Positions 47,607 through 58,710 are shown, counted from the first letter of the stretch. The stretch is DNA of 64,000 nt from Coturnix japonica (GCF_001577835.2 NC_029529.1:11419380-11483379), one strand, 5' to 3'. Numbers and translations are program-made. The notes: generated by a model not told the origin, from the letters alone.

Positions 47607-50600
47607 ATGGCCCGGCTCTCGGTGAAGGAGCACCTGGACGGCATCCTCAGCGACTTCGAAGGTGCGGTCGGGACCCCCCCGAGCTCCACCCGCGGCCGCG
47701 TTTCCCCGTGGGTGCGTGAAAGGTTCCCCCCTGCGGGGTGGCCACGTGTATCTCCGCGTGTATCTGTGTGTGTACGTACGTGTGTCCGTGTGTGAACGGT
47801 CTGGATGTGGCTGTATGGTCTGCATGGTCCATGTGTTCCTTTGCAACGCCCCACGCGTGCACCCCGCGACCCGAGTGGGCTTTCCCACTCTTTGCAACCG
47901 AATGGAGCCGGGCACCGGGTGAGATCCGGCAACAGCGGGACTTGGCTTTTTTTGGGGTGTGTGTTTGTCTTTTTTCTCCCCCTTTTTATCTTCCTTTCGG
48001 CCCCAACTCCCCCCCCCCCCCCCCCCTTCTCCGCCGCTCTCCGGGGTCGGGAAGGGGCAGCGCGGGGAGGAGCGGGCGGAGAAACCCGACCTGGGGCGGC
48101 TGCTGCCCTCGGAGGGAGGAATGCAGCACCTACCGGGGGGGGCACGGGGGGTACGGGGTGCGGCGGGGAGAGAAACGCGAGGAAGGGAGGGGGCAGAACC
48201 CCGTGTTCCTTTCCACCGCCTCCCCCCGGCAGCCCCGGGCTGGAACATACCTGCCGGCCCAGAGCTGTTATTAGCATCACCCCCGCTCCGACCCCTGACC
48301 CCTGTGCCCAGCCCCGGGCACGGGGCGGTGACCTGGGGAGGGGACGGGGCACCGAGCCCCAGCCCGGCCTCATTGCTCCGGGTCCCCTTTGTCCCCCGGG
48401 TCCTCATCACCCCCTGGGTCCTTATCGTCCATCACTCCAGGTCTCCATTTCTCTCCTATCCCCATCGCTCCCTGTGCCCATTCCCATCACCCGCTGCTGC
48501 CGGGGCCTCGTGCCGCACACACGGCAACGCGGCGAGGGGGTGGGGGAAGCTCCGTGGGAGCTTCGGCCCCCGGCGATCTCCGTGGGGAGCCGGCACCGAA
48601 CGGAGCCGCTGGGGCGGATCTGGCAGGAGTGCAGCTCCCGGGGGGCCGCACTGACGCTTCCTGCCCGGGCGGGTGGGGAGTGTAGGGGGGAGCTTTGTGG
48701 GGTCCCTCCATGCAGACCCACCGCGGCGCTGCACACAGAGGAGAGCAGCCCCCAGGGCAGCACAGTGCCCATATGGCAGCAGCTTTGCGGTGCCCAAAGG
48801 GCTGCGAGTGGGTGGGGGGGGAATGAGGAGTGTTCAGCCCCAGGACACAGTGCTGGCCCCAACCCCCCCATACGCATCTGCCTGCTTGTGGTGGAGGGTC
48901 AGAGCCCTCCTGGCAGGGGCAGTACTGCCGTAGGATGGCAGTGCCATCTGGCTGTGCCATCAATAGGCTTCAGGGTTAACGCTCAGGAATAGGCAGGGAT
49001 CCCTGCGCTGAGCTGTGCTGAATGCGGGGGGAGAGCAGCAGCTCGGGTTGGGATCTGGTTACGCAGGGCTGGATCCCTTACAGGGGAATAAAGCGGGCAC
49101 TGTGCGGTGCAGGGAGCCGGGAGCCACGGCACCAACCCACAGATAAGCACTGGGGAACAAAGCCGAGGGGCCGGCGGCACTGATCTGGTTTCCCATCCAG
49201 GCTGGGCTCACAGACGGCCTTTTGGCACCCGGTGCATGGGGGTAGAGCCCAACAGCTGCTGTGCCACCCAGCCCCAGTGCCGCCCTCACACCTCTCCATC
49301 TCTCCGCAGCCCTCAAGAAGTCGTTTGAGGCAGAGGATGCAGGTGATGCTCCAGGATCTCCCATTGCATCCCCACTGTCTGCAGGAGCCACCGAAAGCCA
49401 CCGGGCTCTGCAGCCCGGCCCTGACCCACACAGTCCATTGCTGCGGGGTCAGCATCGTGCTGGCCGGGCTCCCGGTGGCATCCCCTCCTTCCAGAGCCAC
49501 ACAGGGCCGGGCAGTGACGGCGAGAGCCTGCGCAGCTCCAGCTCCAGCCTGGAGAGCCCCGCAGCCCCCCAGCCTCCTGCAGCCTCCCTGGCCGCCGACC
49601 CCTGCTTGAAGAAAGTGCCATCACATGGCTGCGTCTTCCCAGTGGAAGCAGAATGTTCCCTGCATGTGGCTGCTGGGCACAGCTCGCTGCCAGCACTGGA
49701 CTTGCACATCGCCGAGGAGCCGAGCATCCCCCCCCCAGCCCCACGCCCCACACCACCATGGGGTGCCCGCAGCCCCGCTGCCCTGCCCCACACCCGCCTG
49801 CCTTCTTCCTCCTCCTCAAGTACTGAGGTGGCCCCAGGGCTGCCCCGCACACAGCTCAGGGTCAGCCTCAGTGCCAGCCCCCGCCTGGCTCGCCCGACCC
49901 CCCTGGCTGTCACTGCAGCCACCAGCCCCAGTGAAAGGCTGCTCCCCCTGGCTGCCCCCTTCAAGCTGGTATCGCAGCCACAGACGGTGCAGGTGAGCTC
50001 CCAGCCTGCCTTCCTTGGGGGGATGGTGCTGGGGCCGGGCACCCCGATGGCACTAAGGAACATCGGCAGCACCAGCCCCACCATGGGGACCTGCTTGGTG
50101 ATGCCACGTGGGCTCGGCCAGGCTGCAGATGGATGCTGTTCCACGGTGACGCTGGAGCACGGTAGGACTCACTCCTCCCCTCTGTCCCTTCCCTGGGTGT
50201 GACATTGCGGCCTCGTGCCACCACTGCTGGCACTGAGAACTGGCGCTGGTGGGGATGTGGTCCCAGTGGGCAAAGTCCCTCAGGATCCCTAAGCTGCTGC
50301 TCCCATCCCCACATTGTTCCCCTGCTGGTGGCTGCATTCATGCTAGTGGAGATGTGTGTTGGCCACGTGTCCCAGGTACCACTTGGATGTCCCCTGTGTG
50401 GCTGTTGGTGTCAGTGAGCAGCACTGTGCCCTGCTCGAGCACCACCACGCAGCTCTCAGTGCCCTGTGTCCCCTCCATCCCCTTGCCATGGGGAACCCGG
50501 TCACAGCACAGGGCCCCCAGGCACCAGGCTTGGCTGCGTCCCCATCCATCCCCAGGGCAGTGCCGTGCTCGGGGCCGGACGCCACGGTGGCCGCCTGTTT

Positions 50601-53600
50601 GTGTGCCTGGGGATCACTGCTGTCTCGCTCGGGTGTCTCGCATGCCGCCGTCGCCGCAGCTCTAAGTACTGACGCTCGCACAGGCATCCATCCCTCCATC
50701 CCTCCATCCATCCCTCCGCTCGGGGCTGCGTGAATCATGCGGCAGCAATGCCCATGGCCGAGCCGGCCTGGCTGCACCCACGCTGGGGGACACGGTGGGG
50801 ACAGTGGTTTGCAGGGATGCAGGGGATGGGATGGGTCGCAAAGTGGGTGTGAGCTGGAGGGGCAGCGTGCGGTGCCGGGCTCGGGAGCGCTCATCTTTTC
50901 AGGAAGCTCCGAGCTTCGCTCCACGGCCGCCCCGTTTCACTTCCACCCAGCGCCCACGCAGCGCCCCGGGGTGAGGAGGAGGAGGAGGAGGAGCGGAGGA
51001 GGGGCCGTGGGCTGTGGGCTGCAGCCTCCTCCTGCCTGCACCCCTGCAGTTATTCGGCCGGTGAGCGGTGACCGGCTCGTGGTGCAGCGAGGTAGGGGCG
51101 GCCGAGGGCACGGGGTGAGGGGCAGGGTGGCTGTGCTGGTCCCATGGTGCGTGTTGGGGGGCTGCTTGTTGTCACCACGGGATTTCAGTCCCTATGGCCG
51201 CAGCAGGGCCCTGCGCTCTCACTTCTGCTTCTGCTTGTGTCTCTGGGTCTGGCTGTGGGTGTAACTGTCACTGCTGTCCCCTCGGGTTGTGCGTGGTACC
51301 ACCACTGTGGCGCGGCCACTGCAGGCTCTTCCATGGGCTGGGGACCCGACCCCATCACCCTCCATCCGTGCAGCAGAACTTCTGGGTCACGGGGCCGCGC
51401 TCCTGGCGATGTGGGCTCCTTTCCCATCCCCTCCTGCCCACCTCCACCCCCTGAGCTTATTACAGACTTCCCGGCCAACATGCCGATTAATGCAGCATCA
51501 GTAATTAAACCATGCCGGGAGACCACGAACCCGGGTTTACCCGTCTCAGCCTGGAAAATAAACCCTTCTCAATTAGCCCGGAACAGGTCTGTCTGCAGGG
51601 AGCCATTATCCAGGGCCACATGAAGGGATAATGTTTGTGTCTGCTTGGCTTTGCCATCGGCACGGCTCGGCACAGCACAGCACGGGGCGGGAGGTGACGG
51701 CCGTGCTGGGAACCCGGTGTGGGTGCCACCCTGGGAGGACGCGGGCACCTGAGAGCCCAGCAGTGAGGAGGTGTGAGGGGCAGGTAGGGGGTCTGCTGCT
51801 CAGGGAGAGTTTGGGGAGCGGAGGAGGAAACAGGGTGCACAGGGCTGTGCTGTGAGCGGGTGGCACTCGGTGGTGGCCACAGGGGGGACAGTGGGGTGAC
51901 GCAGTTGTAGCTCTGTTACTCGGTTCCGGATCTGTCCCGGCAACCGGGACATTGTGGTGGCTGCACTGGGGCTGGGTGCTGTGCTGAGCGGTGGGCAGAG
52001 CAGGATAAGGCCCTGCGGGCAGTGCCCCCCCGGCCGGGTGGGTGTCACTGCTGTCACCAGGAAGTCCTGGTGTTTTGACATTTCCGAGGGAAGCCCCAGC
52101 TGGGTGGGAGGGCGCTGTGGGCTGGAGCCCGGCTCCTGCTGGGCTGTGCCAGCTTTGGAGGGGAACATCTCCCCTCTGGGAGCACCCTGCGGTGGTGCCA
52201 CCAGGGCGTCCCATCCTGGCTGCTGCTGTCCCCAGCCCTAGTCATAGCCTGGCACCTACTGGTGGGCATGGGATGCCCGGACCCCCACTCTGAGATGCCA
52301 TTTCTGCAGCAAGGAGCACCTCAGCTCCATCCACCTCCTGGCATCTCCATGCCAGGTGCTGCATGTCCCTCATCCTCAGGCCACATGGCACACGGCTGTG
52401 CCTGCAAGCTGCCGCCCGAGCCTCGCTGGTGCCAAGAAATGGGCTGGCACATATGTGCCGTGCAGGGAGGCTGCAGCGTGGGCCGGGGGACGCAGGCGCC
52501 GTGGGGCACTGCGGCATCGGGGTGGGCAGTGCTGGGCACAGGGGTCCCCGGTGCCTGAACCCCCAATGCCAGGTGGGTGACAGCGCGTGCTCCCCTTGCC
52601 CTTTGGAGGTGTGGAGCTGTGCAGCTGGGATGCCCATGCAATGGGTGTTGGGGTAGGGGAGGGATGCTTGGAGGAAAGGGTTTCACTGTGTTGAGGTTCC
52701 CATTGCTGCTGGTGGGGCTTGGAGCTGAGTGTCGAATGAGTGAACTCAGTGCATGGGTGGGAGAGGAGGGGCGGTGGGGAGGCTGGGTTATTGCCATGCT
52801 GGGCATGTGCGGGAGCAGCCGGGCTGCAACCCATGTTTGAGCCCAGCGGGGTTGGGGCCAGGCTGCAGTGCTGCAGTGACAGGGACCGGGGACAGCCGGG
52901 GTCCCCTCATCCCCAGGAGCTGTGTGGGAGCGGGGACAGCGCGTCGCGGAGGTAGGACCCAAACAATGGCTGTGCCAGGAGGGAAGGAGGAGGGGGAGGA
53001 GGAGGGGAACGACAGCTCTGGGGGCTCTCAGCCGCCACACAAAGGCTGGGGCGGGGGTCTCGGCTGCATGCCTTGTGGCTCTCAGGCTGCTGGTCACCCT
53101 GTGGCCCCACAGTGGTGCTGCTGCTGTCACCCACTGTCACCCCCTCGGGGCCAGCTGTGTGTCAGCACCAGCACTACGGTGCTGTCACTGTGCTGAGAGT
53201 GATGAGGGGTGACACATCGTGTGCCATGCCCAGAGCCCCCTTGGGTGCACGGGGCTGTGCTGCGAGGTGGCCACTAGCCTTGGCACGGGGAGGCAGTGCT
53301 GGTGGCCGTGCTGGTGACACCACTTGTGGAGCTGCGGTGGGCACGGTGGGGGGCACAGGTGGCTGAGCCCCAGTGATGCCACTAAGGGACACCCTCATCC
53401 CCATGGTGCCAGGAGGTGGCATGCTCTGTTGCCGTGTTTCACCTCGCCGGCTTCCAGGAATGCGCCGGGGCTGCGTGCCCACCAGCGTGGCTGCTGCTGG
53501 GGCAACGGCAGCAGGGTGAGCAGCACTGAAGGCATCCTGCTGTCCTCCTGGGAAGGGGAATGTGCTGGGGAGGGGTTTTGGGGTGTCCTGCTCACCCTGT

Positions 53601-55627
53601 GTTTACCCTGCACAGGGAGCAGCCTGGAGCCCCAGGAGCGCAGCATGGAGGCGGCGGCCGTGCCCCAAGAGCTGCCCCCTGAGCGTGGGGTGCACGAGCT
53701 GTTTGGGTACGTGGGGATCGAGGCCGTGCTCGAGCAGATGAAGGTGAAGACCATGAAGATGGGCTTTGAATTCAACATCATGGTTGTCGGTGAGCACCCA
53801 CAGGGTTTGGCTGCTGGGAATCTGATGCCACCGTGTGGGGAGAGAGTTGGGGAGCTTAGACTTTGGGGAGACTGAAGCAATAATAGGCTGAAGGAGGATG
53901 GGTCTCATAGCACAGTGGTATGGCTGCGCTCCCTGCACACTGGGGTTTGGGTGATGTGTCCCAGCCTTGCCCTGCAGGATAGGGGTGCTCCCACACAGAG
54001 CTATGGTGGGGGGTTAAAAATGCATGGGAGGGTACAATGTGGAGCTGTCTGTGTCCCCGTAGGGCAGAGCGGGCTGGGGAAGTCCACCATGGTGAACACC
54101 CTGTTCAAGTCCAAGGTGAGCCGCAAAGCTTCACAGCCTGGCCAGGAGGAGCGCATCCCAAAGACGGTGCAGCTGCAGTCAGTCACCCATGGTAAGGTCA
54201 CCCATGTGTCCACAAAGCCATGGGAGAGGGCAGGGGATGGAGGGAGGGTGAGATGGGAGGGACCCCCACCTCAGTCCCCTGCTTCTCCTTAATGCACGGA
54301 TCCCACTGACCCCGTAGTGATTGAGGAGAAGGGTGTGAAGATGAAGCTGACGGTGACGGACACGCCGGGATTTGGGGACCAGATCAACAACGAGAACTGG
54401 TAGGACACAGCCATTGCGGTGACTTTTGGGGGAGAGGCTAAACCCCAACGGGGCTGCTCTGATCCATCCCCTGTCCCCAGCTGGGACCCCATCATCAAGT
54501 ACATCAATGAGCAGTACGAGCGGTACCTGCGCGAGGAGATCCTCATCACCCGCAAGAGGAAGATCCCGGACAGCCGGGTGCACAGCTGTGTGTACTTCAT
54601 CCCCCCCACGGGGCACTGGTGAGTCACCCCATGTGTGGTGACCCCTCACCCATGGGTGCTCCCAGGGGGTCGCAGCATGACAGCTGTCCCTCCCCCATCC
54701 AGGTTGCGTCCCCTCGACCTGGAGTTCATGCGGAGGCTGAGCAAGATTGTCAACGTGGTGCCGGTGATTGCCAAGGCTGACACGCTCACCCTGGAGGAGC
54801 GGGAGGAGTTCAAGCAGCGGGTGAGGGGAGGCACAGGGGGCTCCTGGCCATCCTGCCCCCCTGCTGTGGTCTAGAAGCAGCTCACACCCTGTGTCCCACA
54901 GATCCAGCAGGACCTGAAGGCCCATGCCATCAGCGTGTACCCACAGGAGGATTTTGATGAGGACCCCGATGACCGATTGCTCAATGATAGGATCCGGGTG
55001 AGTGTTGGGATGCTGGTGCTGAGGGGAGCATGGGGGCACCCTGGGGTGACCGTGTTCCTTGGATCCCAAAGGAGAAGATCCCATTCGCTGTGGTGGGGGC
55101 GGACCAGGAGCACCAGGTGAACGGCAAACGGGTGCTGGGCCGCAAGACCAAGTGGGGCATCATCGAAGGTAAGGGCAGCATGTGGCGTCCACACGGAATG
55201 GGACTGGGCTGCCACCTGGGCACCTCGCAGGGATCAGCACCCAGGGGTGCACCCCTGCATGGTGGGTGCTGTCCCCGCGGCACAGAGACGAACCCACAGT
55301 GCTCTGCCTTGCCTTGCAGTGGAGAACCCGGCACACTGCGAGTTCCCTATGCTGCAGGACCTGCTCATCCGGTGAGCTGGGGTCGGGGTCACCCCACAGA
55401 GCACCCTGATGGTTCTGGGCACCCCAAAACTGCAGGGGGTGCATGAGTGTAACACGGTGCCTTCCTCCCCGGGCAGGTCCCACCTGCAGGACCTCAAGGA
55501 CATCACCCACAACGTGCATTACGAGAGCTACCGTGTGCGGAGGCTGAATGAGAGCAACCGGCCAGCGCCGAGCTCCAACAACGGGCTGCCATGCAGGGAT
55601 GAGGACGGGGACGAGAGCAATCTCTGA
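47607..55627 (+). CDS. SEPTIN12: SEPTIN12, long form with a SEPTIN9-type N-terminus, 11 coding exons
   Basis: GTP-binding cytoskeletal septin of the SEPT3/9/12 group. Coding exons: 47607-47661, 49310-50161, 53616-53789, 54063-54191, 54318-54399, 54481-54618, 54703-54820, 54902-54997, 55072-55168, 55320-55371, 55477-55627. The total is 1944 nt, 647 residues. Residues 1-302 are a disordered Ser/Pro/Ala-rich extension, mostly one 852-nt exon. The GTPase domain has G1 GQSGLGKS (361-368), G3 DTPGFGD (418-424) and G4 AKAD (500-503). The septin element [20 protein letters not shown] and [13 protein letters not shown] follow. No C-terminal coiled coil, as expected for this group. [31 protein letters not shown] and VGADQEH favour SEPTIN12 over SEPTIN3 or SEPTIN9 in the G domain. 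Residue 477 is Trp where septins have Ser or Cys (GHWLRPLD). ATG 47607 has a CGCCCATGG context. In mammals SEPTIN12 is testis-specific and far shorter. Confidence 0.92.
47662..49309 (+). other. SEPTIN12 intron 1
   Basis: The first kilobase is CpG island with a GT-rich tract (about 47748-47798) and the poly-C run; long open frames on both strands here come from GC-rich composition. I see no further exon. Confidence 0.55.
48009..48026. repeat. Poly-C tract
   Basis: Eighteen consecutive C residues in SEPTIN12 intron 1; likely unstable and a sequencing weak point. Confidence 0.95.
50688..50718. repeat. CCAT/CCCT simple repeat
   Basis: CATCCATCCCTCCATCCCTC-type tetranucleotide tract in SEPTIN12 intron 2. 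Confidence 0.9.
50880..51130 (+). promoter_or_regulatory. Internal CpG cluster, candidate alternative SEPTIN12 promoter
   Basis: CpG density rises sharply inside intron 2, with a GAGGAGGAGGAGGAG run and two donor-like sites (GGCCG/GTGAGC at 51061, GCGAG/GTAGGG at 51092). SEPTIN9 is known to use many alternative first exons, so a non-coding first exon here, with translation from Met313 in exon 3, is plausible. Inference only. Confidence 0.35.
51451..51640. promoter_or_regulatory. Candidate conserved non-coding element in SEPTIN12 intron 2
   Basis: An AT-rich island without simple repeats inside very GC-rich sequence, carrying homeodomain-like cores (GATTAATGC, GTAATTAAAC, CTCAATTAG). Composition and motif density resemble vertebrate enhancers; conservation itself cannot be seen from one sequence. 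Confidence 0.35.
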
Positions 55628-56287
55628 GCCCTGGAGCCCCGACCCCATGGCAGCGCCCGGCCCCTGCCCCACAGTGACTGTGCCACCTCAGCTCACAGCC
55701 CCCCAGCCCACAAGGATGAACAGAGGGGGCTCCCTGGGTGTCCCCAAGTTCTGCTGTGACACCCGGAGCCCGCTCAGCATTAAAGGTGAAAACGGAACCT
55801 TCATCATCCGCCATCCTACAGTGCCACCGTCTGCACTGACAGCCCCACAGGTGGCAGCAGGGCTCCCTGCCACCACCCCGCTGCCACCCGGACTTTGAGC
55901 TGCTTATCAGCTGCAGCCGCACCAGGAGGTGGCACCCGGAGGTGTGGGGCTACACCCAGTGCTTCCTGATGGGCACCTCCCCATGTGTGGTGGGGGGGTG
56001 GGGGTCCCCACACTGTTGGGGTCATTCTTGACCCCAAGCCCTCGCTCACACCTGGCACAGTGTGGGGTCCGCCAGGAGCTGCTGTGGGTTGCAGGAGGCT
56101 GCACTGTGCCCCCGCCCCAGGGCAGGGCACGGGCTGGCTGCCAGTACCCACCCCCCCCCAGCTCAGTGTGCACAGCTCAGCCCAGTGTTAATGATCCACC
56201 CACAGCCGCGCGGTGCTGCTGGCAGCAGTGGGGCCGGGGGCCCCAGTCCCTCAGCCCTACAGGCGCTGCCCGGCGGCACACGCAGCC
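55628..56287 (+). other. SEPTIN12 3' UTR and MYADM-like 5' flank
   Basis: An ATTAAA at 55779-55784 is the likely SEPTIN12 poly(A) signal. An acceptor-like CACCCACAG at about 56197-56205 precedes the MYADM-like ATG by about 80 bp and suggests a non-coding leader exon further upstream. No dense CpG island marks the start of the second gene. Confidence 0.5.
55779..55784 (+). promoter_or_regulatory. Poly(A) signal ATTAAA, SEPTIN12
   Basis: ATTAAA in CTCAGCATTAAAGGTG, about 150 bp after the stop and the only candidate before the next gene. Confidence 0.6.
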
Positions 56288-57154
56288 ATGGCGGTGCTGG
56301 CGCTGAACTGGAGGGCCGTCACCTCCTGGGTGGGCATCGCGCGGCTCTTTGCCGTCCTGCTGTCCTGCATCTCCTTCAGCCTGGTGGCCTCCACCGGTGA
56401 CTTCAGCGGACCCTACGGGACGTGGTGCATGTTCAGCTGGTGCTTCTGCTTCGCCGTCACGCTGCTGGTGCTGCTGCTGGAGCTGCTGGAGCTGTCCCAC
56501 AAGCTGCCCGTCTCCTGGGATGACCTGACGGCCGCCTTCGCCATGCTGGCAGCCCTGATGGTGTTCACCAGCTCCGTGGTCTTCCCGTCCACCTTCATCT
56601 CCAGCCCCTGCTCTGGTGCCCGCTGTGCGCGCCAGGCGGCCGCCACGGCCATGTCCTGCCTCTGCTTCCTGGCCTACGCCCTCGAGGTGGGGCTGACCCG
56701 TGCCCGCCCGGGAGACATCAGCAGTTTCCTCTCCACCGTGCCCGGTTTGCTGAAGGTGTTTGAGGCTTACGTCGCCTGCCTCATCTTCTCCCTGCTGGAT
56801 AAGTACAGCACTTACCCCGGCTTGCAGTGGTGCGTGGCCGTCTACTCCATCTGCTTCATCATCACGCTCCTCATCATCCTCTTAACCATCGGCCGCTGCC
56901 TCAGCTACATGCCCTGCCCGCTGGAGAAGGTGCTGGTTGCCTACAATGCGCTGGCCCTGCTGATGTACCTCACTGCTGTCATTGTATGGCCGCTGTACAG
57001 CTTCAATGGCCGCAGCCGGCCCAACCCCTGCAACAAGGACTGCTGGTGGAACAAGAGCCTCGGCGTCACCTTCCTCACCATCTTCAACTTCCTGGCCTAT
57101 CTCGTGGACCTGGTCTACTCCACCAGGATGGTCTTCATCAGGACCCCTTCCTAA
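56288..57154 (+). CDS. MYADM-like protein, double MARVEL domain, single coding exon
   Basis: Membrane protein of the myeloid-associated differentiation marker family, 288 residues (human MYADM 322, MYADML2 about 307). ATG 56288 has a CAGCCATGG context; upstream in-frame sequence has no ATG. About eight hydrophobic segments are grouped as two MARVEL repeats. Family-diagnostic stretches include CISFSLVAS, GTWCMFSWCFCFAVTLLVLL, LTRARPG followed by TVPGLLKVFEAYVAC, QWCVAVYSICFI, VIVWPLYSF and LAYLVDLVYSTR near the end. The WCMFSWCFCF and LTRARPGDISSFLSTVPGLL segments agree with both relatives; overall it looks somewhat closer to MYADM than to MYADML2. MYADM proteins are linked to ordered membrane domains and cell spreading; the role of this copy is unknown. 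It starts 660 bp after SEPTIN12 on the same strand. Paralogue assignment is uncertain, so no symbol is given. Confidence 0.93.
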   Translation: MAVLALNWRAVTSWVGIARLFAVLLSCISFSLVASTGDFSGPYGTWCMFSWCFCFAVTLLVLLLELLELSHKLPVSWDDLTAAFAMLAALMVFTSSVVFPSTFISSPCSGARCARQAAATAMSCLCFLAYALEVGLTRARPGDISSFLSTVPGLLKVFEAYVACLIFSLLDKYSTYPGLQWCVAVYSICFIITLLIILLTIGRCLSYMPCPLEKVLVAYNALALLMYLTAVIVWPLYSFNGRSRPNPCNKDCWWNKSLGVTFLTIFNFLAYLVDLVYSTRMVFIRTPS

Positions 57155-57309
57155 GGGCTGGGGGACGAGGGGGTGCAATGCTGCGTGGGGCTGGGGGATG
57201 CGGAGCTGAGGAAGAGGCTGATGCCTTGGAAAGCTCCGTCCCACCAGCGGTGTGGGGTGGTGTGGGGTGCTGGGTGCTCCGGGGGTCAGGGATGGGGGGG
57301 GGCTTTGGG

Positions 57310-57315
57310 ATTAAA
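57310..57315 (+). promoter_or_regulatory. Poly(A) signal ATTAAA, MYADM-like gene
   Basis: ATTAAA in TTTGGGATTAAATCGGG, about 155 bp after the MYADM-like stop, followed by a T-rich stretch. Confidence 0.65.
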
Positions 57316-57339
57316 TCGGGTCATTTTTCACTTTTTTTC

Positions 57340-58360
57340 TGCCTCTCTGCTTTCTTCCCCTCTTCCTATGGGTGGGGGTGATGGGGGTGCTGCCCCACAG
57401 CAGCCCTGAGTGGCCGGGCAGGGGGACAGGACCAGGAAAAAGCCAAGCTGGCTGCCTTGACTTGGCATCTGCACGGGACCCTGCGGAACGGGTTTGGGAG
57501 GAATGTGGCTGTTGGGGGGGCCGGGTCCCTAAGCACTGGGGCAGCTCTGTGCTGTCACCTGGTTAGGAGCCCCATTGCTCAGGGCTGCAGTGACCGTGTA
57601 TGAGGTGGTGGCACCAGGGCACTCCCTGCCTGGGGAAACACACAGTGCCAGCCACGTCCCTGTGGTCCCACTGGGAGTGGCACAGCGTGGTGGCAATCCA
57701 GGAAGGAGGATACAGAGCAGGGAGGTGCCCGGCAGGGAGGGCACCCACCACCACGCTCCTGGATATGGGCTGTGCACCCAAAGGTGCCCCCAACCTGTGC
57801 TGTGCCCCCACATCCTGCATCCCCAGGCTCTGCGCTGCCATCAGCCCTGCACCCATCCCCACCTGCTCCTTCCCCAGTGCCACCAGCATCACTCCAGCAC
57901 CACCCATCCCACAGCCACATCATCATGGTGCTTATCCTCTTAGGACAGCACTGCTTGACCTTCCCCCCTCTCCAACAGGGCCATGCTGGGCCTCTGGAGC
58001 CACTCACAGCTTCCCGAGGCAGAAATTTTTTGAGCAAATAAAGGAAAAGCCGCACACCCCAGCACAGCCCTGCCCTGCGCTCAGCAGAGCTATTTTTAGG
58101 GCTCGAGTTGATTGAAATTCATGGAGGAAAGGCACGGCAGCACGTGGCAGCTGTCGCTGGTGAGGAGCTGCAGTGCTCTGTGCTGGTGGCACAGCAGCTG
58201 GTGCACGCGGGGACAGTGAGGCCAGAGTGCAGGTAAGGGCTGGGTGGGTGGGTGGGCACAGGGGGGCAATGGGGATGTGTCGTAGCACAGGGCATGTGGG
58301 GCTACCAGCAGCTGCTGAGCCCTCGTGGATGCACAGGACACTGGTGTTGGGTTGGGACTT
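57340..58360. other. Intergenic spacer with a MEF2-like site
   Basis: No coding exon supported. Around 58025-58140 the composition becomes AT-rich and non-repetitive, including CTATTTTTAG (58090-58099), a full match to the MEF2 consensus YTAWWWWTAR. Confidence 0.4.
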
Positions 58361-58369
58361 ACTAATGCT

Positions 58370-58700
58370 CTGCTGTGCTATGGGAAGCCCCAGTGCTATG
58401 GGGAGGACCGGTGTCATGCTATGGGGTGAACTGGTGCCATACTATGGGGAGCCCCAGTGCTATGGGGAGCACTGATTACATGCATGTAATGGGGAGTACC
58501 AATGCCGTGCCACAAGGAGCCCCAGTGCCGTGCTGTGGGGAGCCCCATTGCCATTCTATGGGGAGGACTGGGGTCATGACAGTGAGATGGACTGGTGCTA
58601 TGGGATGGGGAGAACTGGTGTCTTTCTGTGCCATGCTGTGCCGTGCTGAGATGAATTGGTGCCGGTGCTGTGCTATGGGGAGCCCCAGTGCCGTGCCATA
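58370..58700. repeat. Degenerate minisatellite, CTATGGGGAGCCCCAGTG family
   Basis: Repeated blocks such as CTATGGGGAGCCCCAGTGC and CTATGGGGAGGACTGG recur every 25-35 bp with much variation in length and sequence, implying an older array than the one that follows it. Confidence 0.8.
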
Positions 58701-58710
58701 GTGCACAGCG

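Larger units (their letters stand above)
50162..53615 (+). other. SEPTIN12 intron 2, with a possible internal promoter
   Basis: 3.45 kb. It holds a CCAT/CCCT tract (50688-50718), a second CpG-rich island (50880-51130) with donor-like sites at 51061 and 51092, and an AT-rich block (51451-51640) that stands out as a candidate conserved regulatory element. No coding exon is supported between exons 2 and 3. Confidence 0.5.

Noticed and set aside
47118-48410. 430-residue open frame on the minus strand over the SEPTIN12 promoter and exon 1
   Set aside because: GC-rich CpG-island sequence has few stops; the translation is compositionally biased (Arg/Gly/Pro) with no recognisable domain, and it is antisense to a real exon.
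47805-48992. 395-residue plus-strand open frame in SEPTIN12 intron 1
   Set aside because: Pure composition effect over poly-C and CpG-rich sequence; reads through the C tract and has no domain-like features.
49313-50144. Minus-strand open frames over SEPTIN12 exon 2
   Set aside because: Shadows of the Ser/Pro/Ala-rich coding exon.
53460-53515. Possible alternative coding first exon of SEPTIN12 (ATG CGC CGG...)
   Set aside because: It ends with two leftover bases whereas exon 3 needs one, so it would shift the frame.
54179-55084. 301-residue minus-strand open frame
   Set aside because: Lies antisense to five SEPTIN12 exons and mirrors their codon structure.
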